Below are positions 44,614 to 53,940 of a DNA stretch of 64,000 bases, piece after piece. This DNA comes from Cupriavidus pauculus (GTDB lineage Bacteria > Pseudomonadota > Gammaproteobacteria > Burkholderiales > Burkholderiaceae): the NCBI RefSeq assembly GCF_008801835.1, contig NZ_VZOW01000008.1, forward strand, positions 1 through 64,000, written 5' to 3'. Numbering within the stretch: position 1 is the stretch's first letter; every line of letters starts with the position of its first letter. The notes under the pieces are model-generated. The model saw only the letters and a program-made list of their open reading frames with translations, had not been told where the DNA came from and searched no databases. The position numbers were made by a program, and so were the translations under genes.

Positions 44614-47192
44614 AGCAGCGCCCGGCCCAGGCGGCGGCAGCATGCGAGCGATATGTCGATCGGCTGCCGGCTTCGCCCGAACTGCGTAGCGAGTTGCTGG
44701 CCGATACCCCGAAGTCGCTGATGTCGAGCGTCCCGACCGAAGGGATCGAGGTGCCATCGGCCATGATTGAATTGCAGACGCGCCTGGCTGGGCGCGATCC
44801 GAAGGACAAGGACGCGAACGCTTTGAACCAAGGCAACGCGCCGGGCGGCGCCACATACGCATCGGTCGGACGCCGCTTCACGATGGCCTACGGCAATCCG
44901 CAGGTCGACGGCAAGCCGTTGCTGCAACGGCGCGACGACGGCACCGTGCATGTCGCCACCGGTCCCGAGCCGCAGCGCGCGTCGATGGTGCCGCGGCAAT
45001 GGCCGCCGCACATCATCTGGGGCGGTCTGCGCAACGCGTGGCGCCGCATGCTCGGCCGCCCGCCGGTGCCCGAAACCTGGGATACGCTGCACGACGGCCC
45101 CGATGCCGAAGGCAAATGGCATCCGGCCGGCTCGCATCGCCGCTGGTTCCTGCTTGCGCTGGTAGTCGTCCAAACCATCATGGCCACCTATTTCATGGCC
45201 AAGGTGCTGCCCTATCACGGCGCCGATCCGCTCGAAGCGGCCATTCTTGCGCTGTTCGCCATCCTGTTCGCGTGGGTGTCCGCGGGGTTCTGGACGGCGA
45301 TGATGGGATTCCTTGTGCTGCTAAAGGGCGGCGACCGGCATTTGATATCGCGCACCGCAGCCAGCGATGCGCCGATCCCCGCCGACGCGCGCACCGCAGT
45401 CATCATGCCGATCTGCAACGAGGACGTGACGCGCGTGTTTGCCGGATTGCGCGCGACGTACGAATCGCTGGAGCGCACGGGCGAACTGCAGCATTTCGAT
45501 TTCTTCGTGTTGTCCGATAGCGGCAATCCCGACCTGCGCACCGCCGAACACGATGCGTGGATGGAGATCTGCCGCGCAGTGGGCGGGTTCGGCCGGATCT
45601 TCTATCGCTGGCGCCGCCACCGCGTGAAGCGCAAGACCGGCAACGTCGCGGACTTCTGCCGCCGCTGGGGCAGCAAGTATCGCTACATGATCGTGCTCGA
45701 TGCGGACAGCGTCATGAGCGGCGAGTGCCTGGCCACGCTCACCCGGCTGATGGAAGCGAATCCCGGCGCCGGCATCATCCAGACCGCGCCGCTGGCAGTG
45801 GGGCGCGACACGCTTTACGCCCGCGTGCAGCAGTTCTCGACGCGCGTCTACGGGCCGCTGTTCACCGCGGGCCTGCACTATTGGCAACTGGGCGAATCGC
45901 ACTACTGGGGCCACAACGCCATCATCCGCGTGAAGCCTTTCATGGAGCACTGCGGGCTGGCGCCATTGCCGGGCAAGGGGCCGTTGTCCGGCGAGATCCT
46001 CTCGCATGACTTCGTCGAAGCGGCCATGATGCGCCGCGCGGGCTGGGGCGTGTGGATCGCCTATGATCTGCCGGGCTCGTTCGAAGAACTGCCGCCGAAC
46101 CTGCTCGACGAAGTCAAGCGCGACCGGCGCTGGTGCCAGGGCAACCTGATGAACTTCCGGCTGTGGATGAAGCAAGGGTTCCACGCGGTGCACCGCGCGG
46201 TGTTCCTCACCGGCATCATGGCCTATGTGTCGGCGCCGCTGTGGTTCCTGTTCCTGCTGCTGTCGACGGCCGCGCTGGCCAAGCACGCGCTGGTGCCGCC
46301 CGAGTATTTCACCAAGCCCTACCAGCTGTTTCCGACGTGGCCGGAATGGCATCCGGAAAAGGCGCTTGCGCTGTTCTCGGCCACGGCCACCCTGCTGTTT
46401 CTGCCAAAGCTGGCCAGCGTGATCCTGCTGCTCAGGGATGCCAGGCAGTACGGCGGTGTGGTCCGCCTGTTCCTCAGCATGTTGATCGAGATGACGTTCT
46501 CGGCGTTGCTCGCGCCCACGCGCATGCTGTTCCACACCAAGTTCGTGATTGCCGCGTACAGCGGCTGGGGCATCTCGTGGAAGTCGCCCCCGCGCGAAGA
46601 CGCGGAGACCACCTGGGGCGAAGCGTTCCGTCGCCATGGCTGGCACACGGTGCTGGGTCTGGTGTGGGGCGCTGGCGTGTACTGGCTCAGCCCGGGTTTC
46701 ATCTGGTGGCTGCTGCCAATCGTCGGTTCGCTGGCGCTATCGATTCCGCTTTCGGTGATGCTGTCGCGCGTGTCGCTGGGACGCGCCGCACGCCGAGCCG
46801 GCCTGTTCATGATTCCCGAAGAATCGGTCGTGCCGCGAGAAATCGTCGAGACGCAGCAGCATGTGGAGAGCGCGCAGGAGCCGCCGAAGTTTGTCGATGC
46901 AGTGGTCGACCCAGTAGCCAATGCGCTGATGTGCGCCACTGCCAGCGCGCGCACGATCCAGCCGCAGACCGCGCGCATGCAGCACGCGTCGCTGGTGCAG
47001 CACGCGCTGACCAACGGCCCGAACTCGCTGTCCGCAGCGCAGAAACACATCCTGCTTGGCGATCCGTTTGCCTTGTCGAAGCTACACGAACTGGTCTGGG
47101 GTTCGCCGCTGGCCGATGCGGCGTGGAAGGAGACACGGGTGCTGATGCGCCGCGCGCCCAACGTGTTGCCATTGCGACCACGCGCGGCATAA
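44586..47192 (+). CDS. opgH: glucan biosynthesis glucosyltransferase H
   Basis: Inner-membrane glycosyltransferase (GT2) that builds the beta-glucan backbone from UDP-glucose, 868 residues. About eight transmembrane helices flank a cytoplasmic catalytic domain at about 260-510 showing VIMPICNED, FVLSDSGNPD, VLDADSVMSG and RRWCQGNLMNF (the Q-x-x-R-W-equivalent site). The long N-terminal soluble region and a C-terminal extension after the last helix (about 745-868) match proteobacterial OpgH proteins. ATG 44586 overlaps the end of opgG. A strong terminator follows 22 bp after the stop, closing the opgGH operon. Confidence 0.94.
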   Translation: MELHLTPRLKQRPAQAAAACERYVDRLPASPELRSELLADTPKSLMSSVPTEGIEVPSAMIELQTRLAGRDPKDKDANALNQGNAPGGATYASVGRRFTMAYGNPQVDGKPLLQRRDDGTVHVATGPEPQRASMVPRQWPPHIIWGGLRNAWRRMLGRPPVPETWDTLHDGPDAEGKWHPAGSHRRWFLLALVVVQTIMATYFMAKVLPYHGADPLEAAILALFAILFAWVSAGFWTAMMGFLVLLKGGDRHLISRTAASDAPIPADARTAVIMPICNEDVTRVFAGLRATYESLERTGELQHFDFFVLSDSGNPDLRTAEHDAWMEICRAVGGFGRIFYRWRRHRVKRKTGNVADFCRRWGSKYRYMIVLDADSVMSGECLATLTRLMEANPGAGIIQTAPLAVGRDTLYARVQQFSTRVYGPLFTAGLHYWQLGESHYWGHNAIIRVKPFMEHCGLAPLPGKGPLSGEILSHDFVEAAMMRRAGWGVWIAYDLPGSFEELPPNLLDEVKRDRRWCQGNLMNFRLWMKQGFHAVHRAVFLTGIMAYVSAPLWFLFLLLSTAALAKHALVPPEYFTKPYQLFPTWPEWHPEKALALFSATATLLFLPKLASVILLLRDARQYGGVVRLFLSMLIEMTFSALLAPTRMLFHTKFVIAAYSGWGISWKSPPREDAETTWGEAFRRHGWHTVLGLVWGAGVYWLSPGFIWWLLPIVGSLALSIPLSVMLSRVSLGRAARRAGLFMIPEESVVPREIVETQQHVESAQEPPKFVDAVVDPVANALMCATASARTIQPQTARMQHASLVQHALTNGPNSLSAAQKHILLGDPFALSKLHELVWGSPLADAAWKETRVLMRRAPNVLPLRPRAA

Positions 47193-47214
47193 GCGCGCAG
47201 GGGCGCTTTCAGAG

Positions 47215-47243
47215 AAAAGGCAAGCCGGGTGCTTGCCTTTTTT
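47215..47243 (+). terminator. terminator of opgGH
   Basis: AAAAGGCAAGC (47215-47225) pairs with GCTTGCCTTTT (47231-47241) around CGGGT, with the T-run continuing to 47243. Confidence 0.88.
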
Positions 47244-47307
47244 ATTGGGCGCGACTATCCGGAAGCCGTTGGCATAAGAACCGCAAAGTTTTAAACGACT
47301 CGGCGAT

Positions 47308-47889
47308 TTATCGCAGTGCCGATACGCAGATCGGCGCGTTGATATAGACGTCGCCGACGCGGCGTTCGCCACGGTCGTTGCGGGTCATATATCGGAACAT
47401 CATGCTCACGCCAAGCTTGGTGAGAATTTCGACGTCGCGATTGGCGCAGATGTTGCGCTGGAGCGGCGCAGCATAGCTGACCTCGAAGCTGGCCAGATCG
47501 AGCATCGGTCCGCGATAGTTGGTCAGTTCGAGCTGGAACAGGACGTGTTTGCCGGGGATCGACTGGCAACGCCGCAGACGCGTTTCGCCATCGATTTCCA
47601 TGGGCAGCGCATCGTTGAGCTGACGGCAGGCGCGCGCCAGCACGCTGTCTGGCCGATTGGTATTGCGCAGCAGTTCGGGGACGCCGGCGCCGCCGGTGTT
47701 CTGGCCGGTGGCGGCGCCCTTGAGCATGCGCGGCAGTGCTTCGGCTTCGTCGACCACCACGGGCGCGGGCGACGGTGCGGATGCCACAGCGGGCGGCCTG
47801 CCCGGCGCGGCCCTTGCGGGCAGCGACGGCAAGGCTGCAAGGGCAACCAGGCTCAGCGTAGCGATAAACGGCTTGGGTCGTATGGTCAT
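47308..47889 (-). CDS. hypothetical secreted protein
   Basis: Protein of 193 residues that I do not recognise. A signal peptide at about 1-28 (LSLVALAALPSLPARA) is followed by a Pro/Ala/Val-rich stretch to about residue 48, then a folded part with four cysteines (in ARACRQLN, LRRCQSIPG, RNICANRD and APICVS). The cysteine pattern suggests a disulfide-linked periplasmic or surface protein. ATG 47889 is preferred because it begins the signal peptide; the frame opens 40 codons earlier. It is convergent with opgH and divergent from a drug exporter. Confidence 0.65.
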   Translation of the reverse strand: MTIRPKPFIATLSLVALAALPSLPARAAPGRPPAVASAPSPAPVVVDEAEALPRMLKGAATGQNTGGAGVPELLRNTNRPDSVLARACRQLNDALPMEIDGETRLRRCQSIPGKHVLFQLELTNYRGPMLDLASFEVSYAAPLQRNICANRDVEILTKLGVSMMFRYMTRNDRGERRVGDVYINAPICVSALR

Positions 47890-48153
47890 GCGGGATAACG
47901 GTGCCGGGGACGGTCCCGTGATGATCCGTCGCCCGCGATGCGTCTGACTCCGTGGACTGGATGACATCCGTCCCGACAGGCACGCATTGTACCCTCCACC
48001 CCGCTGCACGTGAAAGCCACGCCACCCAAGTTGCCGCGCGTGCAGACGCTGTGCAGCGGATTTTCCACGCTACTTCGGACGACTTGACGGGCGCGCCGCA
48101 ACGCGCTGGCGTGCTATGCAACAATTGCGTCTTGCCTTTTGCGGATTCCCCCC

Positions 48154-49377
48154 ATGACGTCCTCGACAAGCTCGCCTTCCAGTGCGCGCTTTCCCCTCTG
48201 GCTGCTGATCTGCGCGTCGCTGACCGCTATCGCGCCGCTTTCGATCGACATGTATCTGCCCAGCTTTCCAGCGCTGGCTGCCGATCTGCATACAGATATC
48301 GGCCAGGTACAGCTCACGCTGGGCACGTTCCTGGTGGGACTGGCAATCGGTCAGGCTTTTTACGGGCCGATCAGCGATCGCTTTGGCCGCAAGGCGCCGC
48401 TCTATATCGGACTGGCACTCTACGGACTGGCAGCGGCCGGATGTGCCATGGCGACGAGCGTCGAATCGCTGATGCTGTGGCGTTTTCTGCAGGCGCTGGG
48501 CGGGTGCACCGGGCTGGTCGTGTCGCGCGCGGTGATACGCGACAGGCTCGAGGCGCGTGAATCCGCGCGTGCGTTTTCGTCGCTGATGCTGGTGATGGGC
48601 CTGGCGCCGATCCTCGCTCCGCTGATTGGCGGCGCGGTGCTGGCGGCCAGCGGATGGCGCGCCATCTTCTGGATTCATGCCGGCGCGGCGGTGCTGCTGC
48701 TGTGGCTGGTGCATGCACGCATGGAAGAATCGCTCGATCCGCAGCGACGCCGCACCCTGCATCCGGGTACGGTGCTGCGCAGCTATTGGGAGCTGCTGCG
48801 CGATCGTGAATTCCTCGGCTATTCGCTGGCGGCGGGATGCGTGCAGGGTGGCATGTTTGCCTACATCGCAGGCTCGCCGTTCGTGCTGATCGAACTGCAT
48901 GGCATCGATCCCTCCCACTACGGCTTCGTTTTCGGCGCCAACGCGTTTGGCCTGATCGCAATGTCGCAGGTCAACGCGCGGCTGGTGCGGGCGCGCGCGC
49001 TCGATGACGTGCTGCGCCACGCGTTGTTTGCACCATGCCTGGCGGGCCTGGTGCTGGCGGCCACCGCACTGGCGGGCGTGGCATCGTTACCGGTGCTGCT
49101 GCTCTGCTTCTTCGTATTCCTTGCCGGACTCGGCTGCATCACGCCCAATGCGTCGGCACTCGCGCTGGCGCACCAGAGTCATCGCGCCGGCACGGCTTCG
49201 GCGCTGATGGGCACGTTGCAGTTCGGCTTCGGCACTCTGGCCGGTGCGGCAGTGAGCCTGTGGCACGACGGCACGGCGTTGCCGCTGGCCGTGGTCATGG
49301 CGATCTGCGGCAGCGGCGCGGTGCTGTTGCGCCTCTATGGCCGGGCCGGCGTACACAGGCCCCGTCCTGCCGCATAG
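48154..49377 (+). CDS. Bcr/CflA-family multidrug exporter
   Basis: Major-facilitator exporter of the drug:H+ antiporter-1 group, 407 residues with 12 helices. LSIDMYLPSFPALAADL near 30-46 is the Bcr/CflA signature, and GPISDRFGRKAPL holds the MFS motif A loop. ATG 48154 is used; the frame opens five codons earlier at a TTG-type codon. Typical substrates are bicyclomycin, chloramphenicol-like drugs or, in some members, cysteine and dipeptides; none can be assigned. No regulator gene adjoins it. Confidence 0.9.
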   Translation: MTSSTSSPSSARFPLWLLICASLTAIAPLSIDMYLPSFPALAADLHTDIGQVQLTLGTFLVGLAIGQAFYGPISDRFGRKAPLYIGLALYGLAAAGCAMATSVESLMLWRFLQALGGCTGLVVSRAVIRDRLEARESARAFSSLMLVMGLAPILAPLIGGAVLAASGWRAIFWIHAGAAVLLLWLVHARMEESLDPQRRRTLHPGTVLRSYWELLRDREFLGYSLAAGCVQGGMFAYIAGSPFVLIELHGIDPSHYGFVFGANAFGLIAMSQVNARLVRARALDDVLRHALFAPCLAGLVLAATALAGVASLPVLLLCFFVFLAGLGCITPNASALALAHQSHRAGTASALMGTLQFGFGTLAGAAVSLWHDGTALPLAVVMAICGSGAVLLRLYGRAGVHRPRPAA

Positions 49378-49497
49378 GTCCATGGCACATCGGCCGGTAT
49401 GCACGTCAGGCACGGCGCGTCGCATGCGTTGCGCCGCGCCGGCTCTTCGTTGCTTATCCCGTCCGTTATGCCGTCCGTTATGTCGTCCCGTATGCCA

Positions 49498-50364
49498 TCA
49501 CGCGGCCTGGTTGGCGGGCTCGACAGGCGCGATCGACACGGCAGGCGCGCTTTGCATGACCACCAGTTGCGCGGGCATCGGCGCGGCAAATCCGGCCTGG
49601 CCGAAGCTGTCGCGAATGGTGCGATTGGTATCGAAATACACCTGCCAGTAGTGGTCGTTGTGGCAATGCGGCCGCACGGCCAGCACCGGGCCCACCAGCG
49701 TAAATTCCAGGATCTCCACGTCGACCGGCGGATCGCTTAGCACGTTGGGGATCGCGGCGATTTTTTCCTTGAGCAGCGCAATCGCGGCCATCGCGTCCGT
49801 GGTGCCGGCGAGTTGGGCTTTCAGTTCGACGCGGCGATACGAATTGGCGCTGAAGTTCTGGATGGTGTCGCTGAAGATCTTGTTGTTGCCGATCACGGTC
49901 ATGACATTGTCAGGCGTGTCGATCGAGGTCGAGAACAAACCGATTTCTCGCACCGTGCCTGTGATGCCGCCAATGGTCACGAAGTCGCCGACCTTGAACG
50001 GACGCAACACCACCAGGAATGCACCGGCCGCGAAGTTGGCCATCAGGCCGGACCACGCCATGCCGATCGCCACGCCCGCCGCGGCAATCAGTGCGGCGAA
50101 GGTGGTGGTCTGGATGCCGAAGTATCCGAGGATGCCGATCACCAGCACGACATTGAGCGTGACCGTCACGATCGAGCCGACATAGCGCAGCAGCGTGGGA
50201 TCGACGCTTTGCCTCGACAGCGATTTCTGGACCAGACGGACCACGAAATGGATCAGCCATCGGCCCACGACCCAGAACGCCAGGGCCGCCAGGACCTTTA
50301 TGCCGAATACGGTGGCGTAGCCGTAGATGACATCGCGAATGCTTTGCAGTGAGGTGGTATCCAT
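49498..50364 (-). CDS. small-conductance mechanosensitive channel (MscS type)
   Basis: MscS channel of 288 residues. Three N-terminal helices (about 20-110) lead to the Gly/Ala-rich pore helix TM3 (IAAAGVAIGMAWSGLMANFAAGAFLV), then the beta domain (FKVGDFVTIGGITGTVREIGL) and alpha/beta domain end. It releases solutes during osmotic downshock. ATG 50364 gives the normal E. coli-like length; a longer frame adds 50 unlikely residues. The protein ends in a short Ala/Pro-rich tail. It lies downstream of amt on the same strand, with a terminator between them. Confidence 0.93.
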   Translation of the reverse strand: MDTTSLQSIRDVIYGYATVFGIKVLAALAFWVVGRWLIHFVVRLVQKSLSRQSVDPTLLRYVGSIVTVTLNVVLVIGILGYFGIQTTTFAALIAAAGVAIGMAWSGLMANFAAGAFLVVLRPFKVGDFVTIGGITGTVREIGLFSTSIDTPDNVMTVIGNNKIFSDTIQNFSANSYRRVELKAQLAGTTDAMAAIALLKEKIAAIPNVLSDPPVDVEILEFTLVGPVLAVRPHCHNDHYWQVYFDTNRTIRDSFGQAGFAAPMPAQLVVMQSAPAVSIAPVEPANQAA

Positions 50365-50537
50365 GGGACACGCTCCTGTGATGAACGGGCAGGGAAGAAT
50401 CACGGACAGCGAAAGAGCAAACGCTGCTGATAATGTCAGGATCGCGAGACACGCGTGTGTCGGCGTTTCGGAACGGGCAAGGGCATTATTGGGCGCGTCG
50501 CCATGAAACTTCAAGGCAATCTTTGTGAATGGAAAGC

Positions 50538-50567
50538 AAAACGGCCGGACTCATGTCCAGCCGTTTT
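50538..50567 (-). terminator. terminator after amt
   Basis: AAAACGGC (50538-50545) and GCCGTTTT (50560-50567), with an inner GGAC/GTCC pairing, form a symmetrical hairpin with T-tracts on both strands. It is 45 bp after the amt stop on the minus strand. Confidence 0.75.
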
Positions 50568-50611
50568 TCCTTGACGATCACCGTGTCCCTGGCGCGTGGC
50601 GCGCCATGCGG

Positions 50612-51814
50612 TTACCAGTTGGTTTCGCGCTCCGCGGTGGCGGAAATGCGGTGCAGCGTCAGGTCCGCGCCGTTGAACTCCTCTTCCGGATCCAACCGGA
50701 TTCCCACCAGCTTCTTGAGCGCCCCGTAGACCACGGCGCCGCCCGCCAGTGCAATGACCACGCCCATGAGTGTGCCGATCAATTGCGCCAGCAACGATAC
50801 GCCGCCAATGCCGCCCAGCGCCTTCGCGCCAAAAATGCCGGCGGCGATACCGCCCCACGCGCCGCACAGGCCGTGCAGCGGCCAGACGCCCAGCACGTCA
50901 TCGATGCGCCATTTATTTTGTGCAAGCGTGAACATGTAGACGAACAGCACGCCGGCCACGGCGCCTGTGATCAATGCGCCCAGCGGGTGCATCAGGTCCG
51001 AGCCGGCACATACGGCCACCAGCCCGGCCAGCGGGCCGTTGTACGCAAAGCCGGGGTCATTGCGCCCCACGGCCCATGCCGCCAGCGTGCCGCCGACCAT
51101 CGCCATCAGTGAATTGATCGCCACCAACCCGCTGATCTTGTCGATGGTCTGCGCGCTCATCACGTTGAAGCCGAACCAACCGACCGCCAGCACCCAGGCG
51201 CCGAGCGCGAGGAACGGGATATTCGACGGCGGATGTGCGCTGATGCGGCCATCCTTCTGATAACGCCCGCGCCGCGCACCGAGCAGCAACACCGCAGGCA
51301 GCGCGATCCAGCCGCCGACCGCATGCACTACGACCGAACCGGCAAAATCATGGAACGGTGCGCCTGCCACGGCGCTGATCCAGTCCTGAATGCCGAAGCG
51401 ATTGTTCCAGGCGATGCCTTCGAAAAACGGATAGATAAAGCCCACTAGAACAAAGGTGGCAATCAGCTGTGGGTTGAAACGCGAGCGTTCGGCGATGCCG
51501 CCTGAAATGATGGCGGGAATGGCCGCCGCAAACGTAGCCAAAAAGAAGAACTTGACCAGTTCATGGCCGTTCTTTTGCGCCAGCGTTTCGGCGCCGGCAA
51601 AGAATTGCACGCCGTACGCCACGGTATAGCCGATAAAGAAATACGCCAGCGTCGATACCGCAAAATCGACCAGGATTTTCACGAGCGCATTTACCTGGTT
51701 TTTCTTGCGCACGGTACCCAGTTCTAGAAAGGCGAACCCTGCGTGCATCGCCAGCACCATGATTGCGCCGAGCAGGATGAACAAGGCATCCGTGCCAGTC
51801 TTCAAGTTGTCCAT
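50612..51814 (-). CDS. amt: ammonium transporter (Amt family)
   Basis: Ammonium channel of 400 residues with 11 helices and no cleaved signal peptide (it starts MDNLKTGTDALFILLGAIMV). Recognisable Amt segments include AFLELGTVRKKNQVN, DFAGSVVVHAVGGW (first pore histidine) and GSDLMHPLGALITG. The C-terminal cytoplasmic tail LGIRLDPEEEFNGADLT-like region is the usual PII-regulated end. No glnK lies beside it. A sigma-54-like promoter at 51848-51863 places it under nitrogen control. The terminator follows at 50538-50567. Confidence 0.93.
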   Translation of the reverse strand: MDNLKTGTDALFILLGAIMVLAMHAGFAFLELGTVRKKNQVNALVKILVDFAVSTLAYFFIGYTVAYGVQFFAGAETLAQKNGHELVKFFFLATFAAAIPAIISGGIAERSRFNPQLIATFVLVGFIYPFFEGIAWNNRFGIQDWISAVAGAPFHDFAGSVVVHAVGGWIALPAVLLLGARRGRYQKDGRISAHPPSNIPFLALGAWVLAVGWFGFNVMSAQTIDKISGLVAINSLMAMVGGTLAAWAVGRNDPGFAYNGPLAGLVAVCAGSDLMHPLGALITGAVAGVLFVYMFTLAQNKWRIDDVLGVWPLHGLCGAWGGIAAGIFGAKALGGIGGVSLLAQLIGTLMGVVIALAGGAVVYGALKKLVGIRLDPEEEFNGADLTLHRISATAERETNW

Positions 51815-51847
51815 TGTGATCTCATGCTCAAAATGGGCGCATGAGTA

Positions 51848-51863
51848 AGCAAATACCGTTCCA
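51848..51863 (-). promoter_or_regulatory. sigma-54-type promoter of amt
   Basis: On the minus strand TGGAACGGTATTTGCT matches the -24/-12 consensus (GG and GC separated by exactly 10 bases). Transcription would start near 51837, 23 bases before the amt ATG. Confidence 0.75.
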
Positions 51864-51898
51864 GAAATTGTCCTTTATGGGGATTGGCGCGCAAAGAC

Positions 51899-52064
51899 GG
51901 TGCGCGGCGCACCTGCATGGGGTGTTCGGGGACCATGGACGGCGGTGGCGGCCTGCCGGTTCTGGCGCCGTGGCCGATAACCGTCCGCATCGATTCGCCA
52001 AAACGATGCATGGGGTAGTCATCGGCAGAACCAATTCGGTGCGCCATGGTTTTTCGCACCGAAT
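51899..52064. promoter_or_regulatory. inverted repeats upstream of the amt promoter, possible NtrC sites
   Basis: Two perfect inverted repeats built on GGTGC/GCACC occur: GGTGCGC-G-GCGCACC at 51899-51913, and ATTCGGTGCG (52034-52043) with CGCACCGAAT (52055-52064). GGTGC is the half-site core of NtrC enhancers, and they lie 40-220 bp upstream of the sigma-54 element. Spacing and orientation differ from the textbook NtrC site, so binding is only suggested. The rest of the 570-bp region up to HU holds no supported gene. Confidence 0.45.
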
Positions 52065-52386
52065 CCGGGCATTTGTGCGTTGCGCCTCATGTGGGTGTCC
52101 AAGCACATGAAAATTGCGCATTCGTGGCGCAAACGCCATTTTCCTGTCGCCTTGACGAAGTGCGCCGTTCGATGCGTCAACCGCGCCAAAAGTGACGAAC
52201 CGATCGGGCAAATAAAGGGGTAAAACGCCCGCTAAGTCTTGTCAGAGAACGATTTCCGGCAGTTTTCGTTGCTTCGGTGCCACTAGGGATTGCCCAAGCC
52301 GCAAAGGGCAGATTAGACTGCGCCGATCGGACTTTTGCCAGCTGGCATAAAGGTTCGGTGACGACGACCAACAAGGGAAATCAGCC

Positions 52387-52668
52387 ATGAATAAAGGTGA
52401 ACTGGTATCGGCCATCGCCGCGGAAGCAGAACTCAGCAATGCCGCCGCCGAGCGCGCGCTGAACGCTGCGCTGGACAGTATCAAGAAGGCAGTGGCCAAG
52501 GGGGACTCGGTTACGCTGGTAGGATTTGGCAGCTTCAGCTCGGGCAAGCGTGCAGCCCGTACCGGTCGCAATCCGCGCACCGGCGAAACGATCAAGATTC
52601 CGGCCGCCAAGACGGTGAAGTTCTCCGCTGGCCAGGGTTTCAAGGACGCCGTGAACAAGAAGAAGTAA
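52387..52668 (+). CDS. HU-family DNA-binding protein
   Basis: Nucleoid protein of 93 residues with the complete HU/IHF fold. It begins [17 protein letters not shown], contains [20 protein letters not shown] (the conserved beta-arm and its proline region) and ends [17 protein letters not shown]. It binds DNA non-specifically or as IHF-like architecture in the nucleoid. It is a single-gene unit with its own terminator. A second, lysine-rich HU paralogue lies at 58546-59007. Confidence 0.95.
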   Translation: MNKGELVSAIAAEAELSNAAAERALNAALDSIKKAVAKGDSVTLVGFGSFSSGKRAARTGRNPRTGETIKIPAAKTVKFSAGQGFKDAVNKKK

Positions 52669-52694
52669 GCGCATCGTGTCCCAGCAGTAAAGAG

Positions 52695-52722
52695 AGCGGC
52701 CTGACGGGCCGCTTTTCTTTTT
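52695..52722 (+). terminator. terminator of the HU gene
   Basis: AGCGGCC (52695-52701) pairs with GGCCGCT (52707-52713), followed by TTTCTTTTT. Confidence 0.82.
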
Positions 52723-52870
52723 GGGCGATCCATTCCGAACCGCCGTCGGTGCATCGTTCCAATACCGGTTTATCGATGCCCGCCGCGCGATTGCAGCATT
52801 CGGCACGCCATTTGCGCGCGCGTCGAGTTACACTGCCCGCGCCTCAGGCTCGATTTCTGGATTTTCTGCG

Positions 52871-53359
52871 ATGAACGATCTGTCCCACCAGCTTTCCATG
52901 ACCGTGCTGATGACGCCGGACATGGCCAATTTCTCTGGCAACGTCCACGGCGGCACCATTCTCAAATACCTCGACATGGTGGCCTACGCATGCGCCAGCC
53001 GTTATGCCGGCCGCTACGTGGTGACGCTGTCGGTGGACCAGGTGGTGTTTCGCCAGCCGATTCATGTCGGCGAACTCGTGACCTTCCTGGCCGCGGTCAA
53101 TTTCACCGGCCGCAGTTCGATGGAAATCGGCATCAAGGTGGTGACCGAGAATATTCGCAGCAAGGTCGTGCGGCATACCAACAGCTGCTATTTCACGATG
53201 GTGGCGGTGGACGACAACGGCACGCCGGCTGAAGTGCCGCCGCTGCAGCCGCGCGACGAGGTGGAGCGCCAGCGTTTCGAAGCGGCCAAGCAACGCCGCG
53301 CGCTGCGCCAGGAAATGGAAAAGCGTCACGACGAAATCAAGGGAGCGACGACAGAATGA
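52871..53359 (+). CDS. acyl-CoA thioesterase, hot-dog fold (YciA-like)
   Basis: Hexameric hot-dog thioesterase that hydrolyses acyl-CoA esters in the cytoplasm; 162 residues. The catalytic/CoA-binding segment [22 protein letters not shown] near 18-39 is diagnostic for the YciA/BACH group. ATG 52871 is the family start; the open frame extends 50 codons upstream without support. The C-terminal 30 residues are a charged helix ([15 protein letters not shown]). The stop overlaps the creA start by 4 bp. Confidence 0.9.
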   Translation: MNDLSHQLSMTVLMTPDMANFSGNVHGGTILKYLDMVAYACASRYAGRYVVTLSVDQVVFRQPIHVGELVTFLAAVNFTGRSSMEIGIKVVTENIRSKVVRHTNSCYFTMVAVDDNGTPAEVPPLQPRDEVERQRFEAAKQRRALRQEMEKRHDEIKGATTE

Positions 53360-53880
53360 TGCGCAAGCTTGCCGTGCGGCCCGGCGGATTCGGCATGAGG
53401 GGCGCGTTTTGCGTTTTTGGCGTGTTGGGCATGATGGCCGGATCGGTGGCGCTGTCCGACGTTGCGCATGCCGAGGAAATCGCCAGCGTCTCCACCAACT
53501 TCCGCATGACCGGCTCCGACAAGGTCGTGATCGAGGCGTACGACGATCCGCTGGTCGAAGGCATTACCTGCTACGTATCGCGGGCGCGCACTGGCGGCAT
53601 CAAGGGCTCGCTCGGCATGGCCGAGGACCCGCCGGAGGCGTCCATCGCTTGCCGGCAGGTGGGCACGATCGCCTTCAAGGGGCCGCTCAAGGCGCAGGAG
53701 GACGTGTTTTCAGAGCGGATGTCGATTCTGTTCAAGACGCTGCACGTAGTGCGCGCCGTGGATCGCAAACGGAACACGCTGGTGTATCTGACCTACTCCG
53801 ACCGTATCGTCAGCGGCAGTCCGCAGAATGCCGTGACGGCGGTGCCGGTGCCCGCCGCAACGCCGATTCCAACGCGGTGA
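53356..53880 (+). CDS. creA: CreA-family secreted protein
   Basis: CreA protein of 174 residues. A signal sequence of about 40 residues (hydrophobic [23 protein letters not shown]) precedes the conserved core [35 protein letters not shown] and a later CRQVG cysteine. The biochemical function of CreA is not established; it is exported to the periplasm. It overlaps the thioesterase stop by 4 bp. The tail after residue 155 is Val/Pro/Ala/Thr-rich and variable. Confidence 0.9.
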   Translation: MMRKLAVRPGGFGMRGAFCVFGVLGMMAGSVALSDVAHAEEIASVSTNFRMTGSDKVVIEAYDDPLVEGITCYVSRARTGGIKGSLGMAEDPPEASIACRQVGTIAFKGPLKAQEDVFSERMSILFKTLHVVRAVDRKRNTLVYLTYSDRIVSGSPQNAVTAVPVPAATPIPTR

Positions 53881-53940
53881 GCGACGGCGGCGCCCGGATC
53901 CATGCGATGGAGCCGGGCGCCGCATGCGGCGCGGGCGCGC

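Noticed and set aside
45321-46646. Minus-strand frame of 441 codons opposite opgH
   Set aside because: Shadow of the conserved glycosyltransferase domain.
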